This document shows, piece after piece, positions 7,968 to 9,687 of a stretch of 9,687 bases of DNA. Positions within the stretch are counted from its first letter, which is position 1, and every line of letters begins with the position of its first letter. Origin of the DNA: an uncultured Bacteroidales bacterium (lineage in GTDB: Bacteria; Bacteroidota; Bacteroidia; Bacteroidales; P3). Where the stretch lies: assembly GCA_947174375.1 (NCBI GenBank), contig CAMWIS010000052.1, forward strand, positions 1 through 9,687, given 5' to 3'. Both the position numbers and the translations under genes were made by a program. The notes below the pieces were generated by a model. The model was not told the origin of the DNA, did not search any database, and saw nothing but the letters and a program-made list of their open reading frames with translations.

Positions 7968-8648
7968 ATGGAAATCAAGAAGTCACCGAAAGCAGACCTC
8001 GAAACACGCAAGGGGCTGTACATGGAAATCGGTTTGGTTTTCTCGTTGGTGGTGATTTGGGCCGCTTTCGAATGGAAGTCGTACGACCGAATCGTTGTGG
8101 ACGAAATCAGCCGTGCCGCCGTTGCGATTGAAGAGGAAATGATTATTCAGACCTCGCAGGAAGTCGCCCCGCCCCCTCCTCCCCCCAGCCAGGTTTCTAC
8201 GGAAATCGAAGTGGTTGAGGATGACGTTGAAATCGAAGACAACGATGTAAGTTTCGACGTGGAAGCCGACGAACAGACGGCGGTGGAACCCGTGGAAGTG
8301 GTCATGGTGGCTGAAGAAGTCGTTGAAGAAGAGGAAATCTTCCAAATCGTTGAGGAAAGCCCCGGCTTCCCCGGCGGTGAAGAAGCCCTGCACGAATTCA
8401 TCCGCAAGAACCTTTCCTACCCCGTGGCGGCGCAGGAAAGCGGTATTCAGGGCCGTGTCTATGTGGGCTTCGTTGTAGAGAAAGACGGTAGCGTTACGGA
8501 CGTACAGATTTTGAGAGGTATCGGCGGCGGTTGCGACGAAGCGGCCATCCGCGTCGTGAAGGCCCTTCCGAAGTGGACGCCCGGTAAACAGCGTGGACGG
8601 GCGGTACGTTGCCGCTATTCGATTCCTATCTCGTTCACCTTAGGTTAG
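7968..8648 (+). CDS. tonB: Energy transducer TonB
   Basis: This 226-residue inner-membrane protein should pass proton-motive energy from an ExbB-ExbD motor to TonB-dependent outer-membrane transporters. The N-terminal segment MEIKKSPKADLETRKG and one membrane helix at about 20-35 (IGLVFSLVVIWAAFEW) are the form usual in Bacteroidales. A run of six prolines lies at 68-73. The periplasmic linker at about 79-131 is strongly acidic and Val-rich with no lysine, unlike the Glu-Pro/Lys-Pro linker of the E. coli protein. The C-terminal TonB domain spans about 134-226: FPGGEEALHEFI, YPVAAQESGIQGRVYVGFVV, DGSVTDVQILRG, then LPKWTPGKQRG and SIPISFTL. No exbB, exbD or receptor gene is visible, so the motor must be encoded elsewhere. 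It has its own promoter upstream and a terminator downstream and is probably monocistronic. Bacteroidota often carry several TonB paralogues, and which one this is cannot be said. Confidence 0.95.
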   Translation: MEIKKSPKADLETRKGLYMEIGLVFSLVVIWAAFEWKSYDRIVVDEISRAAVAIEEEMIIQTSQEVAPPPPPPSQVSTEIEVVEDDVEIEDNDVSFDVEADEQTAVEPVEVVMVAEEVVEEEEIFQIVEESPGFPGGEEALHEFIRKNLSYPVAAQESGIQGRVYVGFVVEKDGSVTDVQILRGIGGGCDEAAIRVVKALPKWTPGKQRGRAVRCRYSIPISFTLG

Positions 8649-8683
8649 AGTGCGAACAGCGCTAGATAATTTTTTTCATAATG

Positions 8684-8714
8684 AGGCAGTCCTGCTTGCG
8701 GGGCTGCCTTTTTT
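8684..8714 (+). terminator. Intrinsic terminator after tonB
   Basis: AGGCAGTCC (8684-8692) pairs with GGGCTGCCT (8701-8709) as a 9-base stem with one G-U pair and an 8-base loop, followed by a T-run through 8714. It lies 36 bases past the tonB stop and ends only 18 bases before the next start codon. Confidence 0.88.
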
Positions 8715-8732
8715 GTAAACAGACAGATTTTT

Positions 8733-9536
8733 ATGGAACAATTCGGGATTGCTTTGTTGAGTCAGGTTCCGCTGCGGGAAACCATCAGCCATGCGTCGGA
8801 AATGGTATCGCAACTGCTGTTCGGCGAGACGTTCACCGTGCTTGAAAAATACACGCACTGGTTCCGTATCCGCACCGACGCGGACGGCTACGAAGCCTGG
8901 GTGGACAGCAAACAAATCCAACTTGTTTCAAAGGAGCAACACCAACTGTGGCTTGCGGACACGCAGGCCGCCTTTACGCTTGCGCCCTACAACCGCATCC
9001 AACGCACGGGCGACCTCTCTCAGTTCCCCGTCGGCATGGGATGCCGCCTGCCGGTTTTGGAAAACGGTATCTTCCAGACGGCCGAAACGGGCTTCAACGC
9101 CCAGGACGCCTTGATGACGGCGGATAAACGGCAGGCCCTCACGGAAACGGAACGCCGCGAAGCCTTGCTGAAATCGGCCGCCCAATGGCTCAACACGCCT
9201 TACCTATGGGGCGGCAAGTCCATCTTCGGCACCGACTGTTCGGGCTTCACGCAGACGCTCTACCGTATATACGGCATTCAGCTACCGCGCGACGCCAAAG
9301 ACCAGGCGGGCGCCGGCGAAGCGGTCAACTTCCTCGACGAAGCCAAGCCCGCCGACTTACTGTTTTTCGATAACGAGAACGAACAGATCGTGCACGTAGG
9401 CATCTATATGGGCAACAGCCGCATCATCCATGCGAGCGGCATGGTGCGTATCGACACCATCGACCATCAAGGTATATACCGACAGGACACCAAGAATTAC
9501 AGCCACAAACTGCGGCTTATTCGCCGGATGTTTTAG
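8733..9536 (+). CDS. C40-family NlpC/P60 peptidase with N-terminal SH3-like region (gamma-D-glutamyl-diamino acid endopeptidase type)
   Basis: The 267-residue product fits cysteine peptidases that cut the D-Glu to diamino acid bond of peptidoglycan stem peptides. The C-terminal catalytic domain (about 140-267) shows the nucleophile in YLWGGKSIFGTDCSGF (Cys169), the catalytic His in IVHVGIYMG (His221) and a third polar residue, His233, in RIIHASG; the KPADLLFF strand is also typical. Residues about 8-62 look like a bacterial SH3 domain (VPLRETISHASEMVSQLLFGE, then WFRIRTDADGYEAWVDSKQI), and about 75-120 may be a second SH3-like unit, as in the YkfC type. There is no signal peptide or lipobox, so it would act in the cytoplasm, fitting recycling of muropeptides rather than wall remodelling, unless the true start is missed. 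No other recycling genes are visible. Its 3' end overlaps ligA on the opposite strand by 20 bases. Confidence 0.92.
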   Translation: MEQFGIALLSQVPLRETISHASEMVSQLLFGETFTVLEKYTHWFRIRTDADGYEAWVDSKQIQLVSKEQHQLWLADTQAAFTLAPYNRIQRTGDLSQFPVGMGCRLPVLENGIFQTAETGFNAQDALMTADKRQALTETERREALLKSAAQWLNTPYLWGGKSIFGTDCSGFTQTLYRIYGIQLPRDAKDQAGAGEAVNFLDEAKPADLLFFDNENEQIVHVGIYMGNSRIIHASGMVRIDTIDHQGIYRQDTKNYSHKLRLIRRMF

Positions 9537-9687
9537 CGATTTTTTCAAAGAACGCGGCTTCGTCCACGATTTCCACACCCAAGGCCAAAGCCTTCTTGTG
9601 CTTTTCGGGGCCCATATTCTCGCCGGCCAACAGATAGTCCGTATTGCCGGTAATGCCGGACGACACCTTGCCGCCATTGGCTTCTAT
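9517..9687 (-). CDS. ligA: NAD+-dependent DNA ligase LigA, C-terminal BRCT domain (5' partial)
   Basis: On the minus strand a frame open to the window edge encodes 56 residues and stops at TAA (complement of 9517-9519). The visible part is the end of a BRCT domain typical of bacterial LigA: IEANGGKVSSGITGNTDYLL, AGENMGPEKHKKALALGV, then EIVDEAAFFEKI. LigA seals nicks between Okazaki fragments and in repair using NAD+ as adenylate donor; the BRCT domain helps DNA binding. The adenylation, OB-fold, zinc-finger and HhH regions lie outside the window, so completeness cannot be checked. The last six codons plus stop lie within the coding end of the convergent C40 peptidase gene. Confidence 0.93.
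   Translation of the reverse strand: MEANGGKVSSGITGNTDYLLAGENMGPEKHKKALALGVEIVDEAAFFEKIAKTSGE

Noticed and set aside
8651..8666. Palindromic AGCGCT near 8658 as an operator
   Set aside because: Six-base palindromes are expected by chance and nothing else around it supports a binding site.
9357..9677. A 106-codon minus-strand open frame at the right edge
   Set aside because: It is out of frame with the recognisable LigA BRCT sequence, which uses the frame ending at 9517.

Overview
This window comes from a member of the Bacteroidota, most likely of the order Bacteroidales. Four things point there: a type IX secretion (T9SS) C-terminal sorting tail at the left edge, a TonB protein with the Bacteroidales-style N-terminus and C-terminal domain, gene starts preceded by A-rich rather than Shine-Dalgarno leaders, and a good match to the Bacteroidota promoter (TTTG, 19 bases, TATCTTCG). 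By eye the DNA is fairly GC-rich, most strongly in the gene at 6151-7869; this was not computed. The genus cannot be fixed from the sequence.

Layout, left to right. (1) 1-260 is the 3' end of a secreted or surface protein with a T9SS type A sorting domain. (2) 300-6084 is a complete tripartite RND drug-efflux operon on the + strand: a lipoprotein periplasmic adaptor, an HAE1-type inner-membrane pump with its proton-relay residues intact, and an OprM/NodT-type outer-membrane lipoprotein channel whose start overlaps the end of the pump gene. (3) 6151-7869 encodes a 572-residue predicted outer-membrane beta-barrel of unknown function. Its start codon lies between two inverted repeats, one just upstream and one inside the signal-peptide codons. 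(4) A promoter at 7881-7911 precedes a single tonB gene (7968-8648), followed by a clear intrinsic terminator (8684-8714). (5) 8733-9536 encodes an NlpC/P60 (C40) cell-wall peptidase without a signal peptide. (6) The end of ligA (NAD+-dependent DNA ligase, BRCT domain) runs in from the right on the minus strand and overlaps the peptidase gene tail-to-tail by 20 bases.

Functionally the window is mostly cell-envelope genes: export of small molecules (RND pump), an outer-membrane barrel, energy supply to outer-membrane transporters (TonB) and peptidoglycan turnover (C40 peptidase), with DNA ligase as a housekeeping neighbour. No mobile element, CRISPR array, tRNA, rRNA or known defence system was seen, and no transcriptional regulator lies beside the efflux operon. 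I found no convincing new multi-gene system. The most unusual items are the uncharacterised barrel with its hairpin-flanked start, the placement of the terminator just before the C40 gene, and the overlapping 3' ends of the C40 gene and ligA.
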